A DNA stretch of 20,614 bases from an uncultured Desulfobacterales bacterium (GCA_947259865.1 CAMYNZ010000032.1:1-20614); one strand, 5' to 3'. Shown: positions 1 through 7,926, counted from the first letter of the stretch. Notes: generated from the letters alone by a model not told the origin. Made by a program: numbers and translations.

Positions 1-25
1 CAGGGGGTGGCTTTTTATGGGAACG

Positions 26-1138
26 TCATTGGCGGATAGCTTTGGGGCTATCTTCGAACATCTCTTCATCTGCTTTCCGCAGTCCGTCCAATAAAATCTC
101 CATAAATGGCCCAATTATCGGGGATTCATTTAAGTCCTCAGGTAACTTTGGTATGAATTTAAAGCGGCCTTCATTTTCTTTTATTATATCATAAAACGCC
201 TGCTTATCCTTCTTTTTGTTATAGCTGGCACGAATCAGATCGCCTTCACGGAAATACAGTTCGGCGGACCCTTTTGAAAGCGTTAAGGTTAGCACACCGC
301 TTTTTTGGTTGATGTTGAGCGCCTGAAATAACTCGGATGGCGGCATTTCAGACAGCTGTCCGATCATGCCGGATGCGATTTCCTCAGCTCTTATAATGTT
401 GGCAGTGGCCAGGCGACGTGCCAACAACTGAGCCAGATACAATTGAATAGATGGAAATTTATTCAACACTTCTTTGAAATTCTGTCCGCTGATAAACACG
501 ATCGTCGCAGTTTCCACGACTTTTATAGTGGCCCCGACCGGTTCGCCGCTGATAAGGCTCATCTCACCAAACACATCTCCCCGCCTGAGATGTGAAAGAC
601 ACACCCCTTTTTCATCGAGCACATCCACAGACCCGGATAGGATAATAAATAGATGCCGTGCCGGGGCGCCTTTTTCCAATATGGTAGCGTCTTTGGCATA
701 TTTTTTAAGCTTTAAAAACGGAATAATATCTTTGAGATTGTGTCTATCAAGGGATTGAAAAATTGAAAAATTGCTCAATAGCCTGGCAATCATGTCAACA
801 TTTTTGCTATGCTCATCAATAGATGAATCATTCAGGATTTCGCTTCTCGGTGTGGCTTCCAGTTTGATCGTGCCCGTGCAGCCGCTGCAGCTTATAACCG
901 TCGCCGGAATTCTATCGATACTTTCGTGTTGAATAAGAACCTTGGTTAAATCATTGACCAATATGCGGCAAGCCTCTTTGCCGTAAGGCAGTTTCACGAT
1001 AGCCGTGGTTATAAAGGTGTTCTCCTGGTCTAATTTCAGCAAGAGGGCATTGCCGGCTAGCCTGAACACATCACCCGTTTTATAACAGGGGCACTTATCG
1101 TCATGGGTTAATTTGAATATCGCTTCTGAGGGGCTCAT
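26..1138 (-). CDS. Cyclic-nucleotide-binding regulator with C-terminal DUF4388 domain
   Basis: 370-residue cytoplasmic protein with three parts. Residues 1-100 form a cysteine-containing domain (C16-P-C18, C57, and C84-S-G-C87 followed by TGTIKLE). Residues about 122-240 are a cNMP-binding beta-roll (cap family) with FGEMSLISGEPVGATI at 190-205. Residues about 255-355 match DUF4388 (PATAN-like), a domain common in deltaproteobacterial signalling proteins. There is no DNA-binding helix-turn-helix and no membrane segment, so it probably acts through protein contacts. In ligand-binding family members the motif reads roughly GE-x-x-L-x-x-x-x-P-R-S-A; here the arginine and serine are V and G, so classical cAMP binding is doubtful. 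The start is the ATG at 1138; the ribosome site is weak. A good promoter lies 68-96 nt upstream. The gene lies on the same strand as ilvD and the 91-residue gene but is separated from them by 341 nt. Domain calls are from memory of the families; the ligand is unknown. Confidence 0.85.
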   Translation of the reverse strand: MSPSEAIFKLTHDDKCPCYKTGDVFRLAGNALLLKLDQENTFITTAIVKLPYGKEACRILVNDLTKVLIQHESIDRIPATVISCSGCTGTIKLEATPRSEILNDSSIDEHSKNVDMIARLLSNFSIFQSLDRHNLKDIIPFLKLKKYAKDATILEKGAPARHLFIILSGSVDVLDEKGVCLSHLRRGDVFGEMSLISGEPVGATIKVVETATIVFISGQNFKEVLNKFPSIQLYLAQLLARRLATANIIRAEEIASGMIGQLSEMPPSELFQALNINQKSGVLTLTLSKGSAELYFREGDLIRASYNKKKDKQAFYDIIKENEGRFKFIPKLPEDLNESPIIGPFMEILLDGLRKADEEMFEDSPKAIRQ

Positions 1139-1479
1139 CCCAATTTTCCATTACGCTTCAAGTTGCCATCGGGACCGCATGGGTATTTTTTCAATCAAGG
1201 CTATAATTGTATACCATAAACGGTTGGATTTCAATTGAATTAGAGCCGTAGAACGCGAGACCACCCAAACGCTCGGCTTGCATACCAAAAGCGGTCACTT
1301 TTTTACAGCGGTTTGATACAAAAAAGCAGGTTCAAATAGCTCAGGGGTCGGGGAGTTTTTTTGACGAGGTGGCTGCATGAATCATCAGCGACTGCATCGT
1401 GCAAACTCATGCATAAGGGGTCGTAACCAAAGAACAGCGATGGTTGATAGGCTGACCGGTTGACCGTCAAATAGGCGCT
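1139..1479. other. 341-nt gene-free spacer
   Basis: No convincing coding frame on either strand. The left third holds the promoter of the regulator. The rest has only weak structure: a 7-nt inverted repeat TGCATGA (1374-1380) / TCATGCA (1407-1413) with a 26-nt loop, and a short palindrome TTCAATTGAA just upstream of the -35 box. No clear terminator with a T-run follows the 91-residue gene on the minus strand. Confidence 0.5.
1206..1234 (-). promoter_or_regulatory. Sigma-70-type promoter for the cNMP/DUF4388 regulator
   Basis: Read on the minus strand, TTGAAA (1229-1234) and TACAAT (1206-1211) are separated by exactly 17 nt. Each hexamer matches the consensus at 5 of 6 positions. Transcription would start near 1199, giving a leader of about 60 nt before the ATG at 1138. 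This suggests the regulator is transcribed independently of the ilvD unit. Confidence 0.55.
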
Positions 1480-1755
1480 TTATCGCTTTGATCTTTCCAG
1501 GTTAATTGTTACCAGATTATAACTATCCGGACATTGCAGCTGAATCGAATCGCCTTCCCACCATGGCAGGCTCCCGCCGAACTGGAAAGTTGATAGGCTG
1601 GGGAAAATGTCGTGATAAAAAAATCCGCATAACCCGCCCGGGTCGTGGCAGCTTATCTCAAATGTTTCCCCGACCGCATGATCGGCACTGCAACTGCCCT
1701 TCACGCCTGTGATCGTAGCCATGATCTTATAACCGATCCCTGGATCTTTTGCCAT
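1480..1755 (-). CDS. Small cysteine-containing protein, TIGR04076-like
   Basis: 91-residue soluble protein with cysteines at 22, 36, 43 and 75 and the C-terminal pattern IQLQCPDSYNLVTINLER. The pattern of an early cysteine, a G-E-x-F element, a central aromatic/glycine stretch and a final C...(V/I)x(I/L)xLER matches my recollection of TIGR04076 family proteins, whose function is not established. The ATG at 1755 is preceded by AAAGGGG on the minus strand, an adequate ribosome site. It begins 36 nt after the ilvD stop, so it is probably co-transcribed with ilvD. It resembles in outline the N-terminal domain of the regulator at 26-1138. The cysteines could bind a metal or Fe-S cluster, but nothing in the sequence proves that. 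Confidence 0.7.
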   Translation of the reverse strand: MAKDPGIGYKIMATITGVKGSCSADHAVGETFEISCHDPGGLCGFFYHDIFPSLSTFQFGGSLPWWEGDSIQLQCPDSYNLVTINLERSKR

Positions 1756-1791
1756 TTTTAATACCCCTTTTATTGAAAAAAACGCACGCCA

Positions 1792-3471
1792 TTATTCATC
1801 TGTTACGCATCCGTGCGAAGCTGACTTTACATTTTTAATATATTTGTAAAGTGTACCCCGCAAAGCTTTGAATGGCGGCGCGCTCCAGGATTTGCGACGA
1901 GAGGCCATCTCCGTTTCGGAAATTTCTACCGTGATTGAATTGTGAGTGGCATCGATGGTGATGGGGTCTCCGTTTTTTAAAAGGGCGATCGGACCCCCGA
2001 CCTGCGCCTCCGGTGCAATGTGTCCCACGATAAAACCGTGAGACCCCCCCGAGAAACGGCCGTCTGTTAACAGGGCCACATCCTGGCCCAGCCCGGCCCC
2101 CATGATCGCCGAGGTCGGGGTCAACATTTCAGGCATGCCGGGACCGCCCTGCGGTCCTTCATAACGAATAACCACTACGTCTCCTTTTTTGATTTTCTTT
2201 TGCTCCAGCGCGGTTAAAATCTGCTCTTCGGAATCGAAAACAGTTGCCGGTCCACTGAACACCAGGCCCTCTTTTCCGGTAATTTTGGCCACAGCACCGT
2301 CCGGAGCCAGATTGCCACGCATAATTTGTATATGCCCGGTCTGCTTGATCGGATTGTCCAGGGAGCGAAGGAGGTCCTGATCGTCCGCTAGACCCGGCAA
2401 ATCAGCTAAATTCTGCGCCACGGTTTTTCCGGTAACCGTTAAACACTCGCCGTGTAAATAACCTTCGGCCAGCAGCAGTTTCATTACCGCCGGTATACCG
2501 CCAATATTGTGCAAATCTTCCTGCACATACTGCCCGCTGGGTTTCAAGTCTGCCAGCAAGGGTGTACGATCACTGATCTTCTGAAAATCATCTAGGCTCA
2601 GAGACAGTTCCACCGCTCGGGCCATCGCAATCAAATGCAGGACCGCATTGGTTGATCCACCCAATGCCATGGTGACGGTGATGGCGTTTTCAAATGCCTG
2701 GCGCGTCATAATATCACGGGGTTTGATGTCTTTTTCAAGCAAGACCCGAATCGCTGATCCTGCCCGGATACATTCCTGAATTTTTTCCGGCGCTTCAGCC
2801 GGTGTGCTGGCACTGTATGGCAGTGTCATACCCATGGCCTCAATTGCCGAGGCCATGGTATTAGCGGTGTACATCCCGCCGCAGGCACCCGGTCCCGGGC
2901 AACTCTTACTGATAATTGCTTTGCGGGTTTCATCGTCGATCACACCGGCAATGTATTCTCCATAACTTTGAAATGCATTTACAATATCAAGTTTGCGGCC
3001 ATCATGGTGTCCGGCTCGGATGGTGCCGCCATAAATCATCAGGGAAGGTCGGTTTAGGCGTCCCATCGCGATCAAACAGCCGGGCATATTTTTGTCACAT
3101 CCGGGTATTGAAATGTTGGCATCGTACCAGTGGGCGCTCATCACCGTTTCGATCGAATCTGCGATGAGATCGCGGGACTGCAAAGAAAAACTCATGCCGT
3201 CCGTTCCCATCGAAATGCCGTCACTGACACCAATGGTATTGAATCGCATGCCGACCAGGTCCGCAGCCGCCACCCCCTTTTTTATTTCAGCCGCCAGGGC
3301 GTTCAGATGCATATTGCAGGTGTTGCCTTCAAACCACACGCTGCAGATACCCACCTGCGCTTTTTCCAAATCTGCTTCGGTTAATCCGGTACCCAGGAGC
3401 ATCGCCTGGGATGCGCCTTGTGCTTTGGGTTGGGTAACGCGTGAGCTGTATTTATTCAGTTTTTGACCCAT
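1792..3471 (-). CDS. ilvD: Dihydroxy-acid dehydratase
   Basis: 559 residues, the normal length for the IlvD/Edd family. It dehydrates 2,3-dihydroxy-isovalerate and 2,3-dihydroxy-3-methylvalerate to the 2-oxo acids in valine and isoleucine synthesis, using an Fe-S cluster. The three cluster cysteines are visible: C52 ([10 protein letters not shown]), C125 (PGCDKNMPG) and C197 ([14 protein letters not shown]). The C-terminal TDGRFSGG signature is also present. IlvD is favoured over phosphogluconate dehydratase (edd) by the length and the N-terminal MHLN sequence. The ATG at 3471 follows AAGGAGAA at good spacing. No other ilv or leu gene lies nearby. Downstream is the 91-residue cysteine protein; upstream is a divergent sugar isomerase gene. 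Confidence 0.97.
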   Translation of the reverse strand: MGQKLNKYSSRVTQPKAQGASQAMLLGTGLTEADLEKAQVGICSVWFEGNTCNMHLNALAAEIKKGVAAADLVGMRFNTIGVSDGISMGTDGMSFSLQSRDLIADSIETVMSAHWYDANISIPGCDKNMPGCLIAMGRLNRPSLMIYGGTIRAGHHDGRKLDIVNAFQSYGEYIAGVIDDETRKAIISKSCPGPGACGGMYTANTMASAIEAMGMTLPYSASTPAEAPEKIQECIRAGSAIRVLLEKDIKPRDIMTRQAFENAITVTMALGGSTNAVLHLIAMARAVELSLSLDDFQKISDRTPLLADLKPSGQYVQEDLHNIGGIPAVMKLLLAEGYLHGECLTVTGKTVAQNLADLPGLADDQDLLRSLDNPIKQTGHIQIMRGNLAPDGAVAKITGKEGLVFSGPATVFDSEEQILTALEQKKIKKGDVVVIRYEGPQGGPGMPEMLTPTSAIMGAGLGQDVALLTDGRFSGGSHGFIVGHIAPEAQVGGPIALLKNGDPITIDATHNSITVEISETEMASRRKSWSAPPFKALRGTLYKYIKNVKSASHGCVTDE

Positions 3472-3626
3472 GATGTTCTCCTTTGCAATCGTTTGGTTAC
3501 CAATGTCGAATCATTTTTCATTTCAGTTTTGATCCCCTTTATTGCTAACTATCCTTTTTGATCCAAAACTTCAAGTTCTTATAAAAACCACGGGATGCCA
3601 AATCTGGCTCGAATTCAGGATATATT

Positions 3627-3654
3627 TTGTTATTGAGACCGGATATGATAATAT
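3627..3654 (+). promoter_or_regulatory. Candidate promoter for the sugar phosphate isomerase gene
   Basis: TTGTTA (3627-3632), 16 nt, then TAATAT (3649-3654); each hexamer matches the sigma-70 consensus at 4 of 6 positions. Transcription would start near 3661, giving a leader of about 22 nt that contains the ribosome site. The surrounding sequence is AT-rich, so chance matches are likely. Confidence 0.3.
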
Positions 3655-3683
3655 AGGATGTCATTCAAAAGGAGGACCGTTAG

Positions 3684-4484
3684 ATGATGCGCTACGGGGC
3701 CATGAACTATCCCATTAAACCGGTTTTGAACGAACTAGAAGACATCGCCCAATTAGGCTTTGATTATCTGGAATTGACTCTCGATCCGCCCCAGGCCCAC
3801 TATTTTCAGATCCAACAACAAAAAAATGATTTGCTGGCGGCCCTGGATCGTCATAATATGCGCCTGGTGTGTCACCTGCCGACTTTTTTATCCATGGCCG
3901 ATTTGACCGATTCCCTGAGGAAAGCCTCATTGGATGAGACCCTAAAATCTATCGAAGTTGCTGCCGATCTTAACCCGCTTAAAATAGTTGCGCATCCGTC
4001 CTATATCGGCGGGTTGGGTGTATTCGTGTTGGGTCAGGCCCGTCAATATGCCAAAGACAGTCTTGCGGCCGTGGTTCAAAAAACCGATCAACTCGGTCTG
4101 GATCTGTGTCTGGAAAACATGTTTCCCAGATGTCGCTACGGTATTGAGACCGAAGATTTTATCGAGATATTTGATCAGTTCCCGGCACTCAGACTGACGC
4201 TGGATACGGGCCATGCCCATATCGGAAGCCCCGGCGGCAAGAGAATACTGGAATTTATAGAGACTTTTCCGGACCGTATCGGGCATGTGCATGTCAGCGA
4301 TAACTTTGGTAAAGAAGACAATCATCTGCCTATCGGCACGGGCACCATCAACTTTCGCCGGATTGTAAGAGCCCTTAAAAGAATCGAATATGAAGATACC
4401 GTAACATTTGAGATTTTTTCGCGGGACAGGGACTATCTGCGTATCAGCCGGGAAAAGTTCGATAAAATGTGGACAACCCTTTGA
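3684..4484 (+). CDS. Sugar phosphate isomerase/epimerase, AP-endonuclease-2-like TIM barrel
   Basis: 266 residues of the xylose-isomerase-like TIM barrel superfamily. The metal-site motifs appear in family order: VAHPSYIGG (102-110, H104), CLENMFP (142-148, E144), LTLDTGHAHI (171-180, D174 and H177), GHVHVSDN (200-207, H201/H203/D206) and TFEIFSR (241-247, E243). These would hold a divalent metal for isomerising or epimerising a sugar or cyclitol; the substrate cannot be deduced. The start is the first of two adjacent ATGs, 8 nt after a very strong AAAAGGAGGA site; the second ATG (3687) is equally possible. The gene is divergent from ilvD and is followed by a structured spacer rather than a close partner. 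No signal peptide is seen, so it should be cytoplasmic. Confidence 0.85.
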   Translation: MMRYGAMNYPIKPVLNELEDIAQLGFDYLELTLDPPQAHYFQIQQQKNDLLAALDRHNMRLVCHLPTFLSMADLTDSLRKASLDETLKSIEVAADLNPLKIVAHPSYIGGLGVFVLGQARQYAKDSLAAVVQKTDQLGLDLCLENMFPRCRYGIETEDFIEIFDQFPALRLTLDTGHAHIGSPGGKRILEFIETFPDRIGHVHVSDNFGKEDNHLPIGTGTINFRRIVRALKRIEYEDTVTFEIFSRDRDYLRISREKFDKMWTTL

Positions 4485-4525
4485 TAAATAATTCAGGGCT
4501 CGGGATGTTTTTTTCTTGCCATACA

Positions 4526-4725
4526 AACCGGGGGCTTTGCACCCGGTTGCAAGTGCACCGCTTAAAGCACTGACGTGCTTTTGATTTTCTCCGCTTTTGG
4601 CGGAGAAAGTCAAATCACCCCGTGCTGGGCACGGTCTGGCCGTTGGCTTTACGGTCAGCTGATCACCCCGGTCCTTCTAATGAGCAACTGTCTATTGCCG
4701 CCTGGATAGGCAAAAGACGCAGTTG
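4526..4725 (+). repeat. Cluster of six inverted repeats before dacB
   Basis: Within 200 nt there are consecutive stem-loops: AACCGGG (4526-4532)/CCCGGTT (4542-4548); AAAGCAC (4564-4570)/GTGCTTT (4575-4581); a 15-bp stem with one G-T pair between 4580-4594 and 4600-4614, loop TTTTG; CCGTGC (4620-4625)/GCACGG (4629-4634); CTGGCCGT (4636-4643)/ACGGTCAG (4651-4658); and a compound stem pairing CAACTG (4685-4690) with CAGTTG (4720-4725), TCT with AGA, and TTGCC (4695-4699) with GGCAA (4709-4713). A direct repeat ATCACCCCG occurs at 4614-4622 and 4662-4670. No stem is followed by a clear T-run, so these are not ordinary terminators for the upstream gene. It could be a structured leader of dacB, a small RNA, or a dispersed intergenic repeat element. 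Confidence 0.6.
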
Positions 4726-4748
4726 GTATTTGGAACAGTGGCGGTGGT

Positions 4749-5975
4749 ATGCGGCTTAACCTTCATGCACCAAAATTGTTTAAATCGACCCTCTGGCTGA
4801 TTGCAGTGGGCCTGGGCCTTTTGAGTTGCTGGGCCACGAACAGGCTTGAAGCCAGGACGCAATCCGATCTTCAGGCGCTGATCGGAAACAGGGATGCCAT
4901 TTTTGTCACCGATCCTAATGGAAGCATACTGTTTTCAAAAAATGCCGACAAAATGCTGGTGCCGGCTTCAACCCTAAAAATATTCACCGCTCTTGTGGGC
5001 CTGCATTATCTGGGCCCGGACTACCGGTTTGGCACCGAGTTTTACCTTGATAAAAACCAAAATCTGAAGATTAAAGGATACGGTGATCCTTTGATGATTT
5101 CGGAGGTTGTAGCCGATATCGCAGCCACCCTTGGGGATCAATTGACTGCAATCAATGACATTGTCCTGGATGATACCCACTTTACCCAACCGCTAACCAT
5201 TCCGGGGATATCTTCTTCATCGCAACCCTATGATGCACCCAATGGGGCTCTGTGCGTCAACTTTAACACGGTGCATTTCGAAAAGCATAACACAAAATAT
5301 ATCAGTGCCGAACCCCAAACGCCCCTTCTGCCGTATGCATTGAACCGCATAAAACAAACCAAGTTAAAAGCAGGTAGAATCGTGCTTTCCCATGAGAGCA
5401 ATGAAAGCACACTTTATGCGGGTCACTTGTTCCATTATTTCATCAGGGCCCAGGGCATCCAGACCAGCAGCAGCGTTCGCCTTGGCAGGATTCAGGCGGA
5501 AAGCGATAGGCTCATCCATACCTATATATCCAGATTCTCACTGGAAGATATCATCGCCAAACTTTTAGAACATTCAAATAATTATACAACCAACCAGATA
5601 TTAATTACTGCTGGAGTCCAGCATTACGGCCCGCCCGGTACACTGGTCAAAGGTGTGATGGCGGCTGACGCTTTCGCCAAAAATATTCTGCATTTGAATC
5701 ATTTTTTCATCACCGAAGGCTCGGGTATTTCCAGGGAAAACAGAGTTTCGGCCGCAGACCTGCACAAAGTTCTCGAAGCTTTTCAACCCTACCGCCGCCT
5801 GATGCGATATGAGGGCGGCGAGTATTACAAAACAGGAACCCTTTTGGGTATCAGCACGCGGGCGGGATATATCGAAAATTTAGAAGGGAAAATCTTTCGC
5901 TACGTTGTTCTAATCAACACCCCTGGCAGGGCCACGGATCGAATCATGAAGGAATTACGACACATATTAAATTGA
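4749..5975 (+). CDS. dacB: D-alanyl-D-alanine carboxypeptidase/endopeptidase, S13 family (PBP4-like)
   Basis: 408 residues. All three serine penicillin-binding motifs are present in order: S74-T-L-K77 (acylating serine), S276-N-N278, and K361-T-G363. The residues around STLK (VPASTLKIFTAL) and the region of about 200 residues between the first two motifs fit the S13 peptidase family, which trims or cleaves peptidoglycan peptides in the periplasm. It is shorter than E. coli DacB (477). The N-terminus has a basic start and a hydrophobic segment at about 13-29, ending in LLSC at 24-27; this could be a Sec signal or an imperfect lipobox (lipoprotein). The ATG at 4749 has no good ribosome site and lies 23 nt after a cluster of hairpins, which may control its expression. 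No partner gene follows. Confidence 0.88.
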   Translation: MRLNLHAPKLFKSTLWLIAVGLGLLSCWATNRLEARTQSDLQALIGNRDAIFVTDPNGSILFSKNADKMLVPASTLKIFTALVGLHYLGPDYRFGTEFYLDKNQNLKIKGYGDPLMISEVVADIAATLGDQLTAINDIVLDDTHFTQPLTIPGISSSSQPYDAPNGALCVNFNTVHFEKHNTKYISAEPQTPLLPYALNRIKQTKLKAGRIVLSHESNESTLYAGHLFHYFIRAQGIQTSSSVRLGRIQAESDRLIHTYISRFSLEDIIAKLLEHSNNYTTNQILITAGVQHYGPPGTLVKGVMAADAFAKNILHLNHFFITEGSGISRENRVSAADLHKVLEAFQPYRRLMRYEGGEYYKTGTLLGISTRAGYIENLEGKIFRYVVLINTPGRATDRIMKELRHILN

Positions 5976-6053
5976 GGAGGATCATCTCCCGATTAGTTGT
6001 AGCGAACTAAGGCAAGTCAAATGAATAATTTTCAAGTCGGTAAGTGTGGTCAT

Positions 6054-6089
6054 AGAGGGTTCAAGGGGTCAAGGATTCAAGGATTCGAG
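6054..6089 (+). repeat. Left copy of an inverted repeat pair, with tandem octamer
   Basis: Begins AGAGGGTTCAAGGGGTCAAG and contains AAGGATTC twice in tandem (6071-6078, 6079-6086). The reverse complement of 6327-6354 begins AGAGGGTCCAAGGATTCCAG and continues GGGTCAAG. Both therefore share the same words in inverted orientation, about 240 nt apart. Low-complexity words of this kind may be a dispersed intergenic repeat. Confidence 0.45.
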
Positions 6090-6326
6090 TGAAAGAATAT
6101 GAAAGAAAGACAACCCTTGATTACAATAGGATGCTTTACATTTTTTATGGTTCGGTTAGGGTACTGGAAACCCAGATATTATTAGCCGGGGATTTAGGCT
6201 TCATTGAAAAGGTGAATTGGGTACAGTAAAAAAAAACATAGCAGAAATCGAAAGAATGCTTAAAGCGCTGATAAAATCTTTAGTAAACAAACACTTGAAT
6301 CTTTACCCGCCGTCTCTGTGGGCGGG

Positions 6327-6354
6327 CTTGACCCCTGGAATCCTTGGACCCTCT
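6327..6354 (-). repeat. Right copy of the inverted repeat pair
   Basis: Read on the minus strand it starts AGAGGGTCCAAGGATTCC and continues AGGGGTCAAG, sharing AGAGGGT-Y-CAAGG, AAGGATTC and GGGGTCAAG with 6054-6089, but with the words in different order. The copies are imperfect, so this is a family resemblance rather than an exact repeat. Confidence 0.4.
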
Positions 6355-6376
6355 TCTCCAACTAAGTTGGAGAAGA
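6352..6376. repeat. 12-bp perfect inverted repeat downstream of folE2
   Basis: TCTTCTCCAACT (6352-6363), a single A, then AGTTGGAGAAGA (6365-6376). It would fold into a stem of about 11 bp with a 3-nt loop in RNA. It lies 16 nt past the folE2 stop on the minus strand, where a terminator would be expected, but no T-run follows, so it may stabilise the 3' end or be a repeat. Confidence 0.55.
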
Positions 6377-6392
6377 ACCATTAGTAATAGCT

Positions 6393-7163
6393 TCAACCAC
6401 TCGTGATATGCGCATATGCGCTGTGATTATGAATTGATTCAAAATTTTCGGCCCCAATCGAAAACCAGGTGATATTGTCATCGGCTTGCAATTTTTTGGC
6501 AATATCACGCACAACATCTTCCACAAATTTGGGATTCGAAAATCCTTTTTCGGTCACGCGCTTCTCATCAACCCGTTTCAAAACCGAGTAGACATCGCAG
6601 GAGGCCGATTGTTCCACCAAAGCCACCATATCCTCCATCCAGATAAACTTTTTGAATCGGGTGGCTACACGGACTTCACCGCGCTGGTTGTGAGCACCGC
6701 TGTCGCTGATTTCTTTTGAACAGGGGCACACTGACGAAATTGGAACGATGACTTCGGACACGAGGTCGACTTTACCTTCCGGATCGCAGGATCCCTGAAA
6801 CCTGCAGGTGTAGTCCATCAGCCCGGGCGATTCGCTCACGGGTGCTTTTTTCTCGATAAAATAGGGAAAGGTAACTTCAATATGGGCCGAAGCGGCATTC
6901 AAGTGCTTTTTCATTTGAACGAGAACGTCTGAGATATTTTTTAAAGAAACCTCCGGACGGAACAGATGAAGAATTTCAACAAAGCGGCTCATGTGGGTGC
7001 CCTTGTTTTTGTGAGGCAGATCTACGAACATATTAATGGAGGCCACAGTTTGTTGATAACCGTTTTTGCGGTCCAGCACAGTAATGGGGTAGCGAAGATT
7101 TTTTATCCCCACTTTATCGATGGGAATGTTTCGATAGTCAGGTTCGTTGTGGATGTCTTTCAT
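6393..7163 (-). CDS. folE2: GTP cyclohydrolase I, type IB (FolE2)
   Basis: 256 residues, usual for GCYH-IB. It converts GTP to dihydroneopterin triphosphate, the first step toward folate and toward the preQ0/queuosine tRNA modification. Family signatures are VCPCSKEIS (145-153, metal-binding C146/C148), GAHNQR (156-161, H158) and the C-terminal ESIHNHSAYA (242-251). Unlike zinc-dependent FolE, this family can work with other divalent metals. The ATG at 7163 lies 19 nt after the ttcA stop with no obvious ribosome site, so translation may depend on ttcA. It is the last gene of the minus-strand run and sits next to another tRNA-modification gene. A 12-bp palindrome follows the stop. Confidence 0.95.
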   Translation of the reverse strand: MKDIHNEPDYRNIPIDKVGIKNLRYPITVLDRKNGYQQTVASINMFVDLPHKNKGTHMSRFVEILHLFRPEVSLKNISDVLVQMKKHLNAASAHIEVTFPYFIEKKAPVSESPGLMDYTCRFQGSCDPEGKVDLVSEVIVPISSVCPCSKEISDSGAHNQRGEVRVATRFKKFIWMEDMVALVEQSASCDVYSVLKRVDEKRVTEKGFSNPKFVEDVVRDIAKKLQADDNITWFSIGAENFESIHNHSAYAHITSG

Positions 7164-7182
7164 GTTAACAATGCTGAGATCG

Positions 7183-7926
7183 TTATGAAGGAAGTTTTTT
7201 TAATAAATACTCCGGCTTCACGTGGCTCATAGCTCTGAAGATGTTGCCCTTGATGTTTTTGTTGCTGCGATAAAATTCTTTCAACAAGGTCTTTATTTCG
7301 TGTCTTTTTGAATTAGTCGCACTCGGGCATGGATTGATAAATTCCGGAAACCTTTGATCATTCGCAAAGCGCGCAATGGTTTGCTCGTCCACAAAGGCCA
7401 GCGGACGGATCACAGTGAATCTGTCCTGGAAAAAGCTTTGACGGGGCACCATGGTACTGATCTCACCGGCGAAGCAAATATTCATAAAAAAGGTTTCGAT
7501 GATATCGTCTTTGTGATGTCCGAGTGCCACCTTATTGCAGTGAAGTTCCGCAGCGATTTCAAACAAGCGTTTGCGGCGCAACCGGGAACACAGAAAACAT
7601 GGGTTTTCACGGTTTTCGGAGCTGTGCCCGACGGCACCAAAGTCGGTGTAATCTACCCTGAAATTATAACCGGTCCTATGGCAGTAAGCCTCCAGTGGTT
7701 CGCTGAAACTGCCCTCGAAACCCGGATCGATATATACCGCATGCAATTCATACTTGACAGGGATCCGACATAAACGCTCGTTTAAAATCCACATCAGCGT
7801 CAGACTGTCCTTGCCTCCGGACAGCCCCACCAGTATCCGGTCGCCTTCAGCAATCATATCATAGCGGTGTAACGCTTTGCCGAAAGATCGATTCAGAGTC
7901 TTGTATGTATGGTTTTTTAACGACAA
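7183..7926 (-). CDS. ttcA: tRNA 2-thiocytidine biosynthesis protein TtcA
   Basis: 247 residues, PP-loop ATPase family. TtcA adds sulfur to cytidine 32 of certain tRNAs using ATP and a 4Fe-4S cluster. The PP-loop SGGKDS is at 36-41. The CxxC pair is at C110/C113 (NPCFLCSRLRRKR) and a third cysteine at C200 (NPCPS); these correspond to the cluster ligands known for the family. GHHKDD follows at 136-141. The start is probably TTG at 7926, since the segment before the first ATG (residue 24, YDMIAEGDRI) belongs to the conserved fold. The gene starts 8 nt after the rpoZ stop with no strong ribosome site of its own, so translational coupling is likely. The usual caveat applies that related PP-loop proteins (TtuA-like) look similar. 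Confidence 0.88.
   Translation of the reverse strand: MSLKNHTYKTLNRSFGKALHRYDMIAEGDRILVGLSGGKDSLTLMWILNERLCRIPVKYELHAVYIDPGFEGSFSEPLEAYCHRTGYNFRVDYTDFGAVGHSSENRENPCFLCSRLRRKRLFEIAAELHCNKVALGHHKDDIIETFFMNICFAGEISTMVPRQSFFQDRFTVIRPLAFVDEQTIARFANDQRFPEFINPCPSATNSKRHEIKTLLKEFYRSNKNIKGNIFRAMSHVKPEYLLKKLPS

Larger units (their letters stand above)
5976..6392. other. 417-nt gene-free spacer between convergent genes, repeat-rich
   Basis: It lies between the ends of dacB (plus) and folE2 (minus). I see no supported gene. It holds two diverged inverted copies of a GGGTCAAG/AAGGATTC-type sequence, a hairpin CCCGCC (6306-6311)/GGCGGG (6321-6326), and a 12-bp palindrome next to folE2. An A-run occurs around 6229-6237. 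No stem followed directly by a T-run was found for either flanking gene. Confidence 0.5.

Noticed and set aside
3942..4613. 223-codon minus-strand open frame
   Set aside because: It lies antisense to the well-supported sugar isomerase gene and runs into the hairpin-rich spacer; its product resembles no family and has no sensible ribosome site.
4485..4748. Known riboswitch class in the dacB leader
   Set aside because: I looked for the cores of TPP, cobalamin, SAM, glycine and c-di-GMP riboswitches and found none; only unassigned stems are present.
6099..6185. 28-codon plus-strand frame in the dacB-folE2 spacer
   Set aside because: Very short, no ribosome site, no homology recognised; expected by chance.
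7354..7773. 139-codon plus-strand frame
   Set aside because: Antisense to ttcA, whose PP-loop and cysteine motifs establish the true coding strand.
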